This document shows, in pieces, positions 30,169 through 39,043 of a stretch of DNA of 64,000 nucleotides. The notes under the pieces were generated by a model. That model had not been told where the DNA came from and did no database searches. It saw only the letters and a program-made list of their open reading frames with translations. Each line of letters begins with the position of its first letter. Within the stretch, counting starts at the first letter, position 1. The stretch comes from Planctomycetaceae bacterium. Its GTDB lineage: Bacteria > Planctomycetota > UBA1135 > GCA-002686595. The stretch is from positions 1-64,000 of the forward strand of contig WGMC01000031.1 of NCBI GenBank assembly GCA_016125265.1. Direction: 5' to 3'. Made by a program: the position numbers and the translations under genes.

Positions 30169-30257
30169 GCGGCGTCGCGGCCGGCTGCGGAGCTGGCGGC
30201 GAGACGTCCATGGGCTTATCCTCGATGCATCCCACGAACCCGCCGATCCCAACAGCC

Positions 30258-31538
30258 ATGCGCAAGTCCATCGTCACGGCAGCCATCGTCCTTGTGTGCA
30301 CGGGCGGATCGATGGGCCCCACTATCGCCCAGACTTCGGCGCCCGTGGCCTCGCCCGAGGCCGTCGCGTACCTCGAGGCCGCGCTCGAACAGATCGAGCA
30401 GGGCTCGCGCGTATACTCCGCGGACTGGCAGGCCCTGCGCGCCGCTGGTTTGGCGGCAATCGCTGCCTCGGGCGCACGATCGCCAGCGGACACGTACCCG
30501 GCGATTCGCGACGCACTCGTCGGCCTCGGCGACAAACACGCCCGGTTGCTGGACCCCGAGTCGGCCAAGTTGATGGGGACGAGGCGTCCGGCCAAGTCGA
30601 CGGGACTGTTCGTCGTTCCGCGCGAGGCGATCGTGGGCCAAGTGGTGCCGGGGAGCCCCGCAGAGGCTGCGGGTCTCGCGACCGGCGACCGCATCCTCGC
30701 CGTCGAGGGCGTGGTTGGATTCGCCGACTTGCCGCGGTTCGAGTTCGACCGTCTGTTCCAGAACGGCCAACGCAGCGACGGCAGCACGGGGCCGCTGCGC
30801 GTTTCCGTGCAGACCGGGTCCGCGGAAGCGCGGGACGTCGAAGTGCCGCTCGCGGCCTTCGATACCTACCTGGCTCCGACGGGACGACGGCTCGACGGCG
30901 GCATCGCCTACCTCGAGCTGCCGGGTGTCAGCGGCCAGAAGGGGGCGACCTACGACGACGCCGTGCACGAACTGTTGGGCCAGCTCGACGACGGCTCGCT
31001 GCGGGGTTGCATCGTCGACCTGCGTCGGAACGCGGGTGGCAGCGTGGAGCCGATGCTCGCCAGCATCGGTCCGCTCGCAGGGTCGGGCCAGCTCGGGGCG
31101 TACGTCAGTTCCAAGGTCAGCTCCCCATGGAGCTACGACGCGACGCGCGGTTCGGCCATCTTCGAGGGTTACGAACTCGCCAACGTCCCCGCACCCCATC
31201 CGCTCCGCGACGACCTGCCCGTGGCGATCCTCACAAGCCCCATGACGGCGCAGGCCGGCGAGGCGCTGGTCGTGGCGTTCGGCGGCCGCGCGCACACACG
31301 CCGATTCGGCGAGGGCACCCGCGGCGTGCCGATCGGCAGCACGAGCAAGGCGCTGAGCGACGGCGCGCTGCTCGTCTTGACCGTGACGGTCCAAGCCGAC
31401 CGCACGGGCAAGCGTTACGAAGGCATCATCGCGCCGGACGACGCGGTGGCGACCGACTGGACCCGGTTCGGCGCTGCGGACGATCCCGTCGTGGCCGCCG
31501 CCAGCCGTTGGCTGGGATCCCTGGATCGCGCGAAGTGA
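30258..31538 (+). CDS. S41 peptidase-like protein with PDZ domain, catalytic Ser replaced
   Basis: 426 residues: signal peptide (SIVTAAIVLVCTGGSMG), helical N-domain, a PDZ domain (about 130-215; GQVVPGSPAEAAGLATGDRILAVEG) and an S41 core. The core matches the NSR-type branch: IAYLELPGV, GCIVDLRRNAGGSVEPML, AVAFGG-like VVAFGGRAHTRRFGEGTRG, LSDGALLVLTVTVQADRTGKRYEG and IAPDD. The candidate dyad His is kept (DKHARLLD, H94). The nucleophile position in the T-x-S-x-GE motif is Gln (MTAQAGE, Q332, codon 31251-31253), so protease activity is doubtful. Start ATG 30258, at the signal peptide. Confidence 0.75.
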   Translation: MRKSIVTAAIVLVCTGGSMGPTIAQTSAPVASPEAVAYLEAALEQIEQGSRVYSADWQALRAAGLAAIAASGARSPADTYPAIRDALVGLGDKHARLLDPESAKLMGTRRPAKSTGLFVVPREAIVGQVVPGSPAEAAGLATGDRILAVEGVVGFADLPRFEFDRLFQNGQRSDGSTGPLRVSVQTGSAEARDVEVPLAAFDTYLAPTGRRLDGGIAYLELPGVSGQKGATYDDAVHELLGQLDDGSLRGCIVDLRRNAGGSVEPMLASIGPLAGSGQLGAYVSSKVSSPWSYDATRGSAIFEGYELANVPAPHPLRDDLPVAILTSPMTAQAGEALVVAFGGRAHTRRFGEGTRGVPIGSTSKALSDGALLVLTVTVQADRTGKRYEGIIAPDDAVATDWTRFGAADDPVVAAASRWLGSLDRAK

Positions 31539-31576
31539 GCGGCACACGCACGCGCGGTTGGCGTCTTCCGCCCGGG

Positions 31577-32074
31577 CTACCGCTCGCGCTGGGGGTCGTC
31601 GAGCAGCCGGGCTTCGCGGCGTGTGATCCAGCGTCCGTCGAAGTGGCGCTTCACTTCGGCGGGGTCGAGGCGCCAGCGGTCGGAGCCGGGTGGGCGCGTG
31701 AACGCGAGCTGACGCGTCAGCGCGGTGCCGCCGTAGGCGATCCGCAGTTCGACCGTGCGCTCGCGGACCGTCCGGTTGGTTCCGTCGGGTCCGACCTCGT
31801 TCGACTCCGCACCGTGGAGCTCGAGGGTGTCGAGGTCCGCCAGCCGCTGGAGCGTCGCGAACTCCGGCGCCTGTGCGAACTCAAGTCGCTCCAGGTAACC
31901 CCACACCTCGTCGGCGTCGGAATGCCCGTCGTCGCTGGTCGAGGCCCGCAGTACGACCACGTTGTCGACGCGGACCGTCGCCAGGACGGCCCGCGCCGCG
32001 GTCTTTCCGACGGTCGCGGCGCGCGCACCGACGGCGAGCAGGACGAGTCCCAACAGGAGTGCGGCGTGCTTCAT
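31577..32074 (-). CDS. Small exported protein of unknown function
   Basis: 165 residues with a signal peptide (ALLLGLVLLAVGARA). The mature part is a small alpha/beta domain (DNVVVLRASTSDDGHSDADEVWGYLERLEFAQAP; TVELRIAYGGTALTRQLAFTRPPG). The ATG at 32074 sits at the signal peptide; an upstream GTG is in frame but adds no plausible sequence. Tail-to-tail with the S41-like gene. No family recognised. Confidence 0.55.
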   Translation of the reverse strand: MKHAALLLGLVLLAVGARAATVGKTAARAVLATVRVDNVVVLRASTSDDGHSDADEVWGYLERLEFAQAPEFATLQRLADLDTLELHGAESNEVGPDGTNRTVRERTVELRIAYGGTALTRQLAFTRPPGSDRWRLDPAEVKRHFDGRWITRREARLLDDPQRER

Positions 32075-32176
32075 GGTCGTCGGAGCGTACCCGGGGGAAA
32101 TCGTGTGGGCGCACGGGAAGCTCAAGGATTTTGCTCGGTCGTTCACTGCGACCCGCGACGTCACGACTCGTCTGCC

Positions 32177-33385
32177 CTAGTCCAGCGCTTCCGATCGCTC
32201 AAACCTAGCCCTGCCGCGGAGGAAGCTAGCCAAGAGGTCGAATCGCTGAGCGGTGAACGCGTCATCTCCGACGATCCTCGCGCGGATCGACATCAAGGCC
32301 GTGTGCGCACGGTCTATGCTTTGAGCGTCCTCCGACGATACTCCGTACACCGCCTCGTCGCTCTGAGTCAACGCTGACGCAATCGCGCTCCATTGCTGCT
32401 TGTCGTAGCCTTCCCCCCAATCGCCGCTCCACAAATAGTGCAGCAGGCGCCCCCAGATCTTGTGGCGAAGTTCGATCCTCGGCGCAATCCTCGCCTCGAC
32501 TGCAAGGTTCAGGACCGCTTCCTGTGCCAGCTTGGCGCGCAAGTCCGGGTCGGACCCGAGACGTATCCGCGTTGCGACGAAGCGGGCCGCGTTCTCGGGG
32601 GACAATGTCGGTTCAGCGTCGAGCAGAAGGTACAGATCATCCTCAAACTGGAACATCGCCGGCGACGCCAACGCAAATAGCATTGCAAGCAGATCGGGTT
32701 CCGGAACAGCGAGCTCTCCCCGTAGGGCCAGCAGCTCCGATGGATCGGCCGCGACGCGCGCTAGACGGCGACTGCCGACCTTCATCAGGGCCCCGCTCCC
32801 GAAAAGGTCTGCCGTCAGCGGATCTCGGTTGTCTTCGCCAAAAATTCTCTCCGCGACGCCCTTTAGGGCAGCATTGATTGCTGGCGTACGGACGTCGAAC
32901 GGAACCTCGGAGGTTCTCGGAATCAGCAGTACGGACTTGCCCAAGGCGCCGATCTCGCCAGCCAGCAGAAACTCCCAGTCGATGTTTCGGGTCTCGATGG
33001 GTACGGCCGTGAGGAAGTCTACGAGCGGGAGGCCGTAGGCCCACCTACAGCGGAAGGGGTGTTCTAGCGGCGGCTTAGTTGCATGGAACAGATAACAGAC
33101 GAGGTCGGCGGCGCTGATGCGCTCCAGAACCTCATGCTTCCAGTCCGCGCTGAGCAAACCATCGTGAAGTCGCGCGGGAATGGACTCGTGCTGATCGAGG
33201 CGTGAGACAGCGCACGTGCGCATGAGGCAGCCCGCGAAGGAGTCCGTCCATCCGCGCTTGGACTTTCGCAGCCTCAGCGCGTCCAACGAGTACGGTCGCA
33301 ACAGGAATAGTTGGATGTCGTCGTTCGTCCGTTGTCGCTCGCTCACCTTGACGAGCCCTTCCGGCGTAAGAACGATAACGGCCAT
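32177..33385 (-). CDS. Low-GC lone gene, possible TIR-like or sensor/effector protein
   Basis: 402 residues, no signal peptide or membrane segment. Sampled GC is about 55-60% against about 70% around it, with many A/T-ending codons, so recent acquisition is likely. The N-terminal 170 residues look like a Rossmann-type domain: DIQLFLLRPYSLDA, then VLERISAADLVCYLFHATKPP and DWEFLLAGEIGALGKSVLLIPR. The last two follow the 'I-x2-AD-x-V ... E-x2-A-x-ALGK-x-VLLI' layout of TIR-like and nucleoside-deoxyribosyltransferase-like domains. The rest is helical and unrecognised. It has a strong GGGAGG six bases before its ATG, unlike the leaderless native genes. Function unknown; the effector idea is weak. 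Confidence 0.6.
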   Translation of the reverse strand: MAVIVLTPEGLVKVSERQRTNDDIQLFLLRPYSLDALRLRKSKRGWTDSFAGCLMRTCAVSRLDQHESIPARLHDGLLSADWKHEVLERISAADLVCYLFHATKPPLEHPFRCRWAYGLPLVDFLTAVPIETRNIDWEFLLAGEIGALGKSVLLIPRTSEVPFDVRTPAINAALKGVAERIFGEDNRDPLTADLFGSGALMKVGSRRLARVAADPSELLALRGELAVPEPDLLAMLFALASPAMFQFEDDLYLLLDAEPTLSPENAARFVATRIRLGSDPDLRAKLAQEAVLNLAVEARIAPRIELRHKIWGRLLHYLWSGDWGEGYDKQQWSAIASALTQSDEAVYGVSSEDAQSIDRAHTALMSIRARIVGDDAFTAQRFDLLASFLRGRARFERSEALD

Positions 33386-33633
33386 GCGCGTCCTCCCGCC
33401 GAATCGCGGCCAGCATGGAAACTCCCCGCTACAGGATAGGGGCCCACGCGGTCCGCTTCACCGACCCGAACGATAGCACGCTGTGTGACCTGTCGGGTCG
33501 GGGGGGCAAGGGCAGCGCCGCCTCGTGAGCCCTCCCCCGTTCGGTCCGCTCGCGTCGGATGACGGTGTCCTTCGTGTGAGTCCCCGAGGATGCGCCGGGC
33601 GTTCGTGCCGACTTTTGGACCGACTGGCGGTAC

Positions 33634-33653
33634 AGACAAATGTCTGCTAGGCT
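33634..33653 (+). promoter_or_regulatory. LexA operator overlapping the dnaE2 promoter
   Basis: Perfect palindrome AGACAAATGTCT (33634-33645), then TGC-TAGGCT with the -10 at 33648-33653. The GTG start of dnaE2 is six bases on. The stretch 33386-33633 before it has no other visible feature. Confidence 0.8.
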
Positions 33654-33659
33654 CTGGGG

Positions 33660-36600
33660 GTGAGCTACGGGGCCCTCTGGTGCAAGTCGAACGCGTCGTT
33701 CCTCGAGGGGGCGAGCCATCCGGAGGAACTGGTGGAGGAGGCCCATCGGCAGGGGCTGCTTTCGCTGGCGTTGGTCGATCGGGATGGGGTCGGGGGCATC
33801 GTGCGGGCGCACGGCAAGGCCAAGGAACTCGGCATGCGGCTCCTCGTCGGGGCGGAGGTGACGCTGGCGGGAGGCGGAGCCGACCGCGGGGGCGGCGGCG
33901 ACGGGGCGGGTGTTGACGGGAAGAACACTGTGGTGCTCCTCGCGCGCACGCGAGACGGCTACGCGAACCTGTGCCAGTTGCTGAGCGCCGGGCGGCTGCG
34001 CTCGCCCAAGGGGCAGAGTGCGGTGGGCTTCGACGAGGTGTGTGCGTTCGGTGCGGGGCTCGTGGCGTTGGTGCGCGACGCGGAGCATCCGTTCGGCGCG
34101 TTGCGCGATGCGCTGGGCAAGGAGCACGTCTTTGCGCTTCTGGCGCGCCACCGCCGGGCGGATGAGGTGGCGGCCGAGCGGGCCCTGGTGGCGCGCGCGG
34201 CGGCCGAGGGGGTGCCGCTCGTGGCGGGCAACGAGGTGCTCTACCACAACCCCCGGCGGCGGCCGTTGCAGGACGTGCTGACGGCGATCCGCCACGGCAC
34301 GACCGTGCAGCGGGCGGGGCGGCTGTTGAAGGCCAACGGCGAGCACCGCCTGCTGGGCCCGGAGGCGCTGCAAAACCTCTACCGCGACCAACCGGCGGCC
34401 CTCGAACACACCCGGCGAGTGACCGACCTCGTCGGCTTCTCGATGGGGGAGCTGCGCTACCGCTACCCGCTCGAAAGCCTGAGCCCGGGCGAGAGCGAAA
34501 TGCAGCGTTTGCAGCGCCTCGTCGAGGAGGGCGCGCGCACGCGTTACGGCAGCAGTGTTCCGCCCAACGTGCGCGAACAACTGCAAAAGGAACTGTCCGT
34601 GATCGAGCAGCTCGAGTACGGCGGGTACTTCCTGACCATGCACGAGCTCGTGACCTTCTGCAGGGAGCGCGGCATCCTGGCCCAGGGTCGCGGTTCGGCG
34701 GCCAACTCGGCGGTGTGTTATTGCCTGGGCATCACTGCCGTGGACCCGGTGCGCATGGGGCTTCTGTTCGAGCGCTTTTTGTCGCTGGAGCGCGCCGAAC
34801 CGCCGGACATCGACCTCGACATGGAGCACGAGCGCCGCGAGGAGGTGATCCAACACGTCTACGCGCGCTACGGACGCGAGCGCGCCGCGATGGTCGCGAA
34901 CGTGATCCGCTACCGCGCGAAGTCGGCGCTGCGCGACGTGGGAAAGGCGCTCGGATTTCCCGAAACGGCGCTGCTGCGGGCATCGAACTTGGCTTCCTCG
35001 TGGCACCGTTTGGAGCGTTCGTCGCTCCTCGAAGCGGGTTTCGACCTCGACACCCACCTCGGTCGACGGTTGGTGGAGCTGGCCGGTGAAATCGAGGACT
35101 TCCCGCGCCACCTCTCGATCCACCCTGGCGGCTTCTTGCTGGGCCACGAGCCCGTCAACACCCTGGTGCCGATCGAACCCGCCACCATGGAGGGCCGCAC
35201 GGTCATCCAGTGGGACAAGGACGACGTGGAGGCCCTGGGCCTCTTCAAGGTGGACCTTCTGGCGCTGGGCGCGCTCACGCACCTGCACCGCACCTTCGAC
35301 CTGATCCAAAAACACCGCGGCATCGAACTTTCGATGGCGACGATACCCGCCGACGACACGGAGACCTTCGACGAGATCTGCCGGGGGGACACGGTGGGGG
35401 TGTTCCAGATCGAGAGCCGCGCGCAGATGGCGATGTTGCCGCGGCTGAAACCGCGCACGTACTACGACCTGGTGATCGAAGTCAGCATCGTGCGCCCCGG
35501 GCCCATCACGGGTGGCATGGTGCATCCCTACCTGCGTCGCCGCAACGGCGAAGAGCCGGTGCTCTATCCACATCCGTGCCTCGAGCCGGTGCTCGCCAAA
35601 ACCCTCGGTGTGCCGCTCTTCCAAGAACAAGTCATGCGCCTCGCTGTCGTGGCCGCAGACTACACACCCGGCGAAGCGGACCAGTTGCGCCGCGACATGG
35701 CCGCGTGGCGCAAGTCGGGCCGCATCGAGCACCACCGCGAGCGCCTGGTGTCGCGCATGCAACAAAAGGGCATCGCGGTCGAGTTCGCCGAGCGAGTGTT
35801 CGAGCAGATCCGCGGGTTTGGCGAGTACGGCTTCCCCGAGAGCCACGCGGCCAGTTTTGCGCTCATCAGCTACGCGGGCGCGTACCTGCGCCGGCACTTT
35901 CGCACCGAGTTCACCTGCGGCCTCCTGAACGCCCAGCCCATGGGTTTTTATTCGGTCGCGACGATCGTCGAGGACGCCAAGCGCCACGGGGTGCGTTTCT
36001 TGCCCGTCGACGTCCAACGAAGCGCATGGGATGCGGTGCTCGAAGAGGGCGCGATCCGCATGGGCCTGCGGCTGGTCAAACACCTGGGTGCGGCGGATGG
36101 GGAGCGCATCGAAGCGGCGCGCGCCAAGGCGCCGTTCGTGGACCTCGTCGATTTCCAGCGGCGCGCGCGGCCCAGCGCGGCGGCGGGCGAATCGTTGGCG
36201 CAGGCGGGGGCCCTCGACAGCCTATGTGCGGTGCCGGAGGGCAAAGCCGGCCGGGCGCGGCGCAAGGCCCTGTGGGCCAGCCTGCTGGACCTGGAACCAA
36301 AGGAGGGCGTTGCAGGCCTTCACCAGGGACAACTCTTCGACGACGAAGTGCCCGCGGAGGCCGCCTTTGCCCCCTTGGACGGGGCCCAGGTCGTCGCCTG
36401 GGACCATTTGAGTTCGGGGCACAGCGTGCGAGCCCACGCGATGGCGCCGCTTCGCGCGCTCCTCGCGGCAAAGGGCTTTCCCGACGCGCGCACCCTGTGC
36501 AGCCAGAAGGACGGAAAGCGTGTGCGTTACGCGGGCCTCGTCATCTGCCGCCAGCGGCCGGGCACGGCGGGTGGGATCACCTTCATGACGCTGGAGGACG

Positions 36601-36797
36601 AGACCGGTTTCGTGAACCTGATCGTGCGACCGGACGTGTACACGCGCCAAAAGGTGCTGCTCTCGACCCAAGCGTTTTTGGGTGTGCGCGGGCGGTTGCA
36701 GAAGAAGGACGGTGTGGCGCACGTGATCGCCGCGGACTTCTTTGCACCGGAACTCAAGATCGTGCCCGTCGAACCCAAGACCAGGGACTTCCGTTGA
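33660..36797 (+). CDS. dnaE2: Error-prone DNA polymerase III alpha subunit DnaE2 (ImuC)
   Basis: 1045 residues, normal length. PHP domain (1-250), palm, thumb and fingers, then helix-hairpin-helix and an OB fold (about 935-1010, [35 protein letters not shown]). Polymerase motifs are intact: [21 protein letters not shown] (382-387, catalytic Asp385 and Asp387), [15 protein letters not shown] and [17 protein letters not shown]. In the PHP domain the HxH-type metal motif reads [19 protein letters not shown], with Trp where ImuC proteins keep His, so PHP metal binding is probably lost. The GTG start is fixed by the leaderless promoter. It acts with ImuA and ImuB in SOS mutagenesis. Confidence 0.95.
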   Translation: MSYGALWCKSNASFLEGASHPEELVEEAHRQGLLSLALVDRDGVGGIVRAHGKAKELGMRLLVGAEVTLAGGGADRGGGGDGAGVDGKNTVVLLARTRDGYANLCQLLSAGRLRSPKGQSAVGFDEVCAFGAGLVALVRDAEHPFGALRDALGKEHVFALLARHRRADEVAAERALVARAAAEGVPLVAGNEVLYHNPRRRPLQDVLTAIRHGTTVQRAGRLLKANGEHRLLGPEALQNLYRDQPAALEHTRRVTDLVGFSMGELRYRYPLESLSPGESEMQRLQRLVEEGARTRYGSSVPPNVREQLQKELSVIEQLEYGGYFLTMHELVTFCRERGILAQGRGSAANSAVCYCLGITAVDPVRMGLLFERFLSLERAEPPDIDLDMEHERREEVIQHVYARYGRERAAMVANVIRYRAKSALRDVGKALGFPETALLRASNLASSWHRLERSSLLEAGFDLDTHLGRRLVELAGEIEDFPRHLSIHPGGFLLGHEPVNTLVPIEPATMEGRTVIQWDKDDVEALGLFKVDLLALGALTHLHRTFDLIQKHRGIELSMATIPADDTETFDEICRGDTVGVFQIESRAQMAMLPRLKPRTYYDLVIEVSIVRPGPITGGMVHPYLRRRNGEEPVLYPHPCLEPVLAKTLGVPLFQEQVMRLAVVAADYTPGEADQLRRDMAAWRKSGRIEHHRERLVSRMQQKGIAVEFAERVFEQIRGFGEYGFPESHAASFALISYAGAYLRRHFRTEFTCGLLNAQPMGFYSVATIVEDAKRHGVRFLPVDVQRSAWDAVLEEGAIRMGLRLVKHLGAADGERIEAARAKAPFVDLVDFQRRARPSAAAGESLAQAGALDSLCAVPEGKAGRARRKALWASLLDLEPKEGVAGLHQGQLFDDEVPAEAAFAPLDGAQVVAWDHLSSGHSVRAHAMAPLRALLAAKGFPDARTLCSQKDGKRVRYAGLVICRQRPGTAGGITFMTLEDETGFVNLIVRPDVYTRQKVLLSTQAFLGVRGRLQKKDGVAHVIAADFFAPELKIVPVEPKTRDFR

Positions 36798-36966
36798 TGG
36801 TTTGCTCACGATGGCAAGCCTGTGCGATCCCGCACCTGGTGCACGAATGGCACTCGCAGCGGGACGTCCGTGCGCAACGACTTGGGGCGCGTGCGGTCGA
36901 ATCCCTAGGCTCGTTCGCAATCTCGAGGGATGTGCACCCCGTACCGTCGGGCGCCATCGCGAGCGG

Positions 36967-37689
36967 ATGAGCCAAGTACCCCGCGCAGGTCCCCCCGATG
37001 ACGGCGATGCCGCTCCGGCGAACGCACCGAAGTCTCGTCGGCGCGTCCCGCAAACCGATGGGGGCGAACAGGTGCTCGAACTCGTGGCACGCGCGCCCGC
37101 CGTTCGGCCCGTAGGTAGCCATTGGCGCCGTTTGTTCGACGAAACACGTCCGCCCGAACTACTCGAAAGGCTTCAGGACGGCGATCCGCTGGGCCTTTGG
37201 CCCAGGGCGGCGGGGTTGGTGGCCGAGCGACGCTTCGTGGTGCAACTCGACCGCCTGTTCGAGGCGGCCGTCGCGCGCGCGGCCATCGTGGCGCCGCTCT
37301 ACCGCGGGCGACCGGTGATCGAAACATGGCTCGCAGCGCGTGTTGGGGATGCGCTGCGCAGTGTGCTTGCCAAGGATGCGGCGGCCGAGATCGAACGGCG
37401 GCCCGTGGACCCAGACGACCATTGGCACCACGCCATGATGGTCGAAGTGTTTGGCGTCGCGCCGCCCCTGGCGCGCCGGGCCGCCGTGGTGTTCAACGCG
37501 TTTGGGCGCAAGCGGCGCGCCCTTTTGTTCGCCCTGACATTCGAGGGGCGCTCCGTAACCCAAGTGGTCGCCGCCGGCATGGGGACGGTGGAAGAGGTGG
37601 AGGCGCATCTTGCGGCGGGGTTATTGGCCCTGTCGCGCCTGGAACCGCCGAGCTTGAAGGACTTGCTGTCCCTGGAGGGTGAGCTGTGA
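36967..37689 (+). CDS. Sigma-factor-like (ECF-type) protein
   Basis: 240 residues. A disordered, basic N-terminus of about 45 residues precedes a helical domain with a region-2-like block (YRGRPVIETWLAARVGDALRSVL) and a C-terminal region-4-like helix-turn-helix (RRALLFALTFEGRSVTQVVAAGMGTVEEVEAHLAAGLLALSRL). It looks like a divergent ECF sigma factor. The start is uncertain: ATG 36967 is used, in a frame open from 36742. Its stop overlaps the next start (GTGA), so it forms an operon with the two following genes. The 169-base gap after dnaE2 shows no clear promoter. Confidence 0.5.
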   Translation: MSQVPRAGPPDDGDAAPANAPKSRRRVPQTDGGEQVLELVARAPAVRPVGSHWRRLFDETRPPELLERLQDGDPLGLWPRAAGLVAERRFVVQLDRLFEAAVARAAIVAPLYRGRPVIETWLAARVGDALRSVLAKDAAAEIERRPVDPDDHWHHAMMVEVFGVAPPLARRAAVVFNAFGRKRRALLFALTFEGRSVTQVVAAGMGTVEEVEAHLAAGLLALSRLEPPSLKDLLSLEGEL

Positions 37690-38600
37690 GTGGCAATGCA
37701 CGTGTGCTAGCGCCCGAAGTCGAGGCCCTGCTGCTGGAGATCGCCGCCGATCCGGATTCGAACCTGCTGCGCGTGCCGCGCGCCGATGTGCTCCCCGAGC
37801 TGTTCGCGAAGCGTCCGCCCTTGCCTCGCCGCCCGCGGGGCTCCACGGCGGCCGAGCGCGAGTTGCTCGGCGCCCACCGGGACGAGGTATCCCTCGTGCT
37901 CGCGCGCATGGCGGCCCTCGCCGCGCTGCGGCTGCCCAGTTTGGCGAATGCCCTGATCGTGCCGGAGCCGCCCGAGCGCGCGACCGTCGGCGAAGCGGCC
38001 CTGCGCCTCCTCGCGAGCGGAGAGCGTTACACCGACGACGGCCTCGTGCGCGAGGCGTTGGCCCGGGCCGCGGACCGTTCGCGCACCGAGACGTGGGAGC
38101 CGTTCAGTTTGCTCGCCTTGTCGCTGCGTTTGGGCGAACCCAAGGGCGCGCGCCAGTGGTGGCCGATCCTGTTGACTTCGGCAGGAGCGCATCCAATGGC
38201 GCTGCGCGAGGCCAAGGATCTGGAAATGGCGCTCGAGCCCGGCTTTGCGCGCTCCATGGCGAGCAGCAACGGCGGACTCGCCGCGTGGCGCATCGGCCGC
38301 CACGGGGAAGCCGCCGAGGCCTACCGACGCGCGTACCGCGACCGCCCCGAGGAAACGCTCTATCTGGCGTACCACCAGATCAACGCGTACCTGTGCAGCC
38401 TGAAGGGAGAGTCGGTCGAGGTCGAGGTGGGGGAGTTCCCCAGCGACCCCACGACGCGCGCGTTCCTGCTGTCGAGCCTGACGGCGGCGCCCGTGCCCGG
38501 GCTCGCGGAGTTGCAAAGGCGCGCCCAATCCGCCCAATCGCGTCGAACCGTGCCACGCATCCTGCAACCCGCAGCGGAGGTGTTCCGTGCTTCCGCATAG
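37686..38600 (+). CDS. TPR-like protein, partner of the sigma-like gene
   Basis: 304 residues, all helical, with no signal. The C-terminal half has TPR-like pairs (NGGLAAWRIGRHGEAAEAYRRAYRDRPEETLYLAYHQINAYL). The GTG start overlaps the stop of the sigma-like gene. A role as anti-sigma or adaptor is inferred only from this coupling. The family is not recognised. Confidence 0.5.
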   Translation: MSGNARVLAPEVEALLLEIAADPDSNLLRVPRADVLPELFAKRPPLPRRPRGSTAAERELLGAHRDEVSLVLARMAALAALRLPSLANALIVPEPPERATVGEAALRLLASGERYTDDGLVREALARAADRSRTETWEPFSLLALSLRLGEPKGARQWWPILLTSAGAHPMALREAKDLEMALEPGFARSMASSNGGLAAWRIGRHGEAAEAYRRAYRDRPEETLYLAYHQINAYLCSLKGESVEVEVGEFPSDPTTRAFLLSSLTAAPVPGLAELQRRAQSAQSRRTVPRILQPAAEVFRASA

Positions 38601-38883
38601 GAAACGCCGCCTCGGCGCCGCGATCGCGTTGGCCCTGCTCGCGTCGGTCGTGCCCCTGCGCACCATCGGCGCCCAGGCCGGCACGGCTCCCCCCGTGGGC
38701 ATGACCCAAGGACCGGTTGGCCAGCGCCCCATGCCCGTCAACTGGGTGGGCGGCCAAGCGACGACCAAGCCCCTGACCCACCTTCTGCCGACCGGCGCGC
38801 AGTACGTGGCGGCGCCGACGACCGCCGGGGCCTCGGCTCGCCCTATGGTCCTGCCGAAGAAGTCACCGCCGCTGCGACCCTGA
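38587..38883 (+). CDS. Small secreted proline-rich protein
   Basis: 98 residues with a signal peptide (AAIALALLASVVPLRTIGAQA) and a short, proline/threonine-rich mature part. The GTG at 38587 follows GGAGG by five bases and overlaps the end of the previous gene by 14 bases. It is the last gene of the sigma-like operon and is followed by a hairpin. Function unknown. Confidence 0.5.
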   Translation: MLPHRKRRLGAAIALALLASVVPLRTIGAQAGTAPPVGMTQGPVGQRPMPVNWVGGQATTKPLTHLLPTGAQYVAAPTTAGASARPMVLPKKSPPLRP

Positions 38884-38931
38884 CGGATCCCGCGCGTGTG
38901 CAACGGCGCGTCGCGGCCTGCCCAATGCAAA

Positions 38932-38955
38932 GGCCGCCCCGTTTCCGGGGCGGCC
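38932..38955. terminator. Bidirectional terminator hairpin
   Basis: A nine-base perfect stem GGCCGCCCC/GGGGCGGCC with a GTTTCC loop lies between two convergent genes. It is flanked on the left by AAA but has no long T tract. Confidence 0.6.
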
Positions 38956-39043
38956 GATGGGGTCCCACTGCAAGGAGCGCCGCTCAGCGGAACGGGCCGC
39001 CGACAGGCCCACGAAAGCTCCCCGCCGGCCGCCCGCAAGCGGA

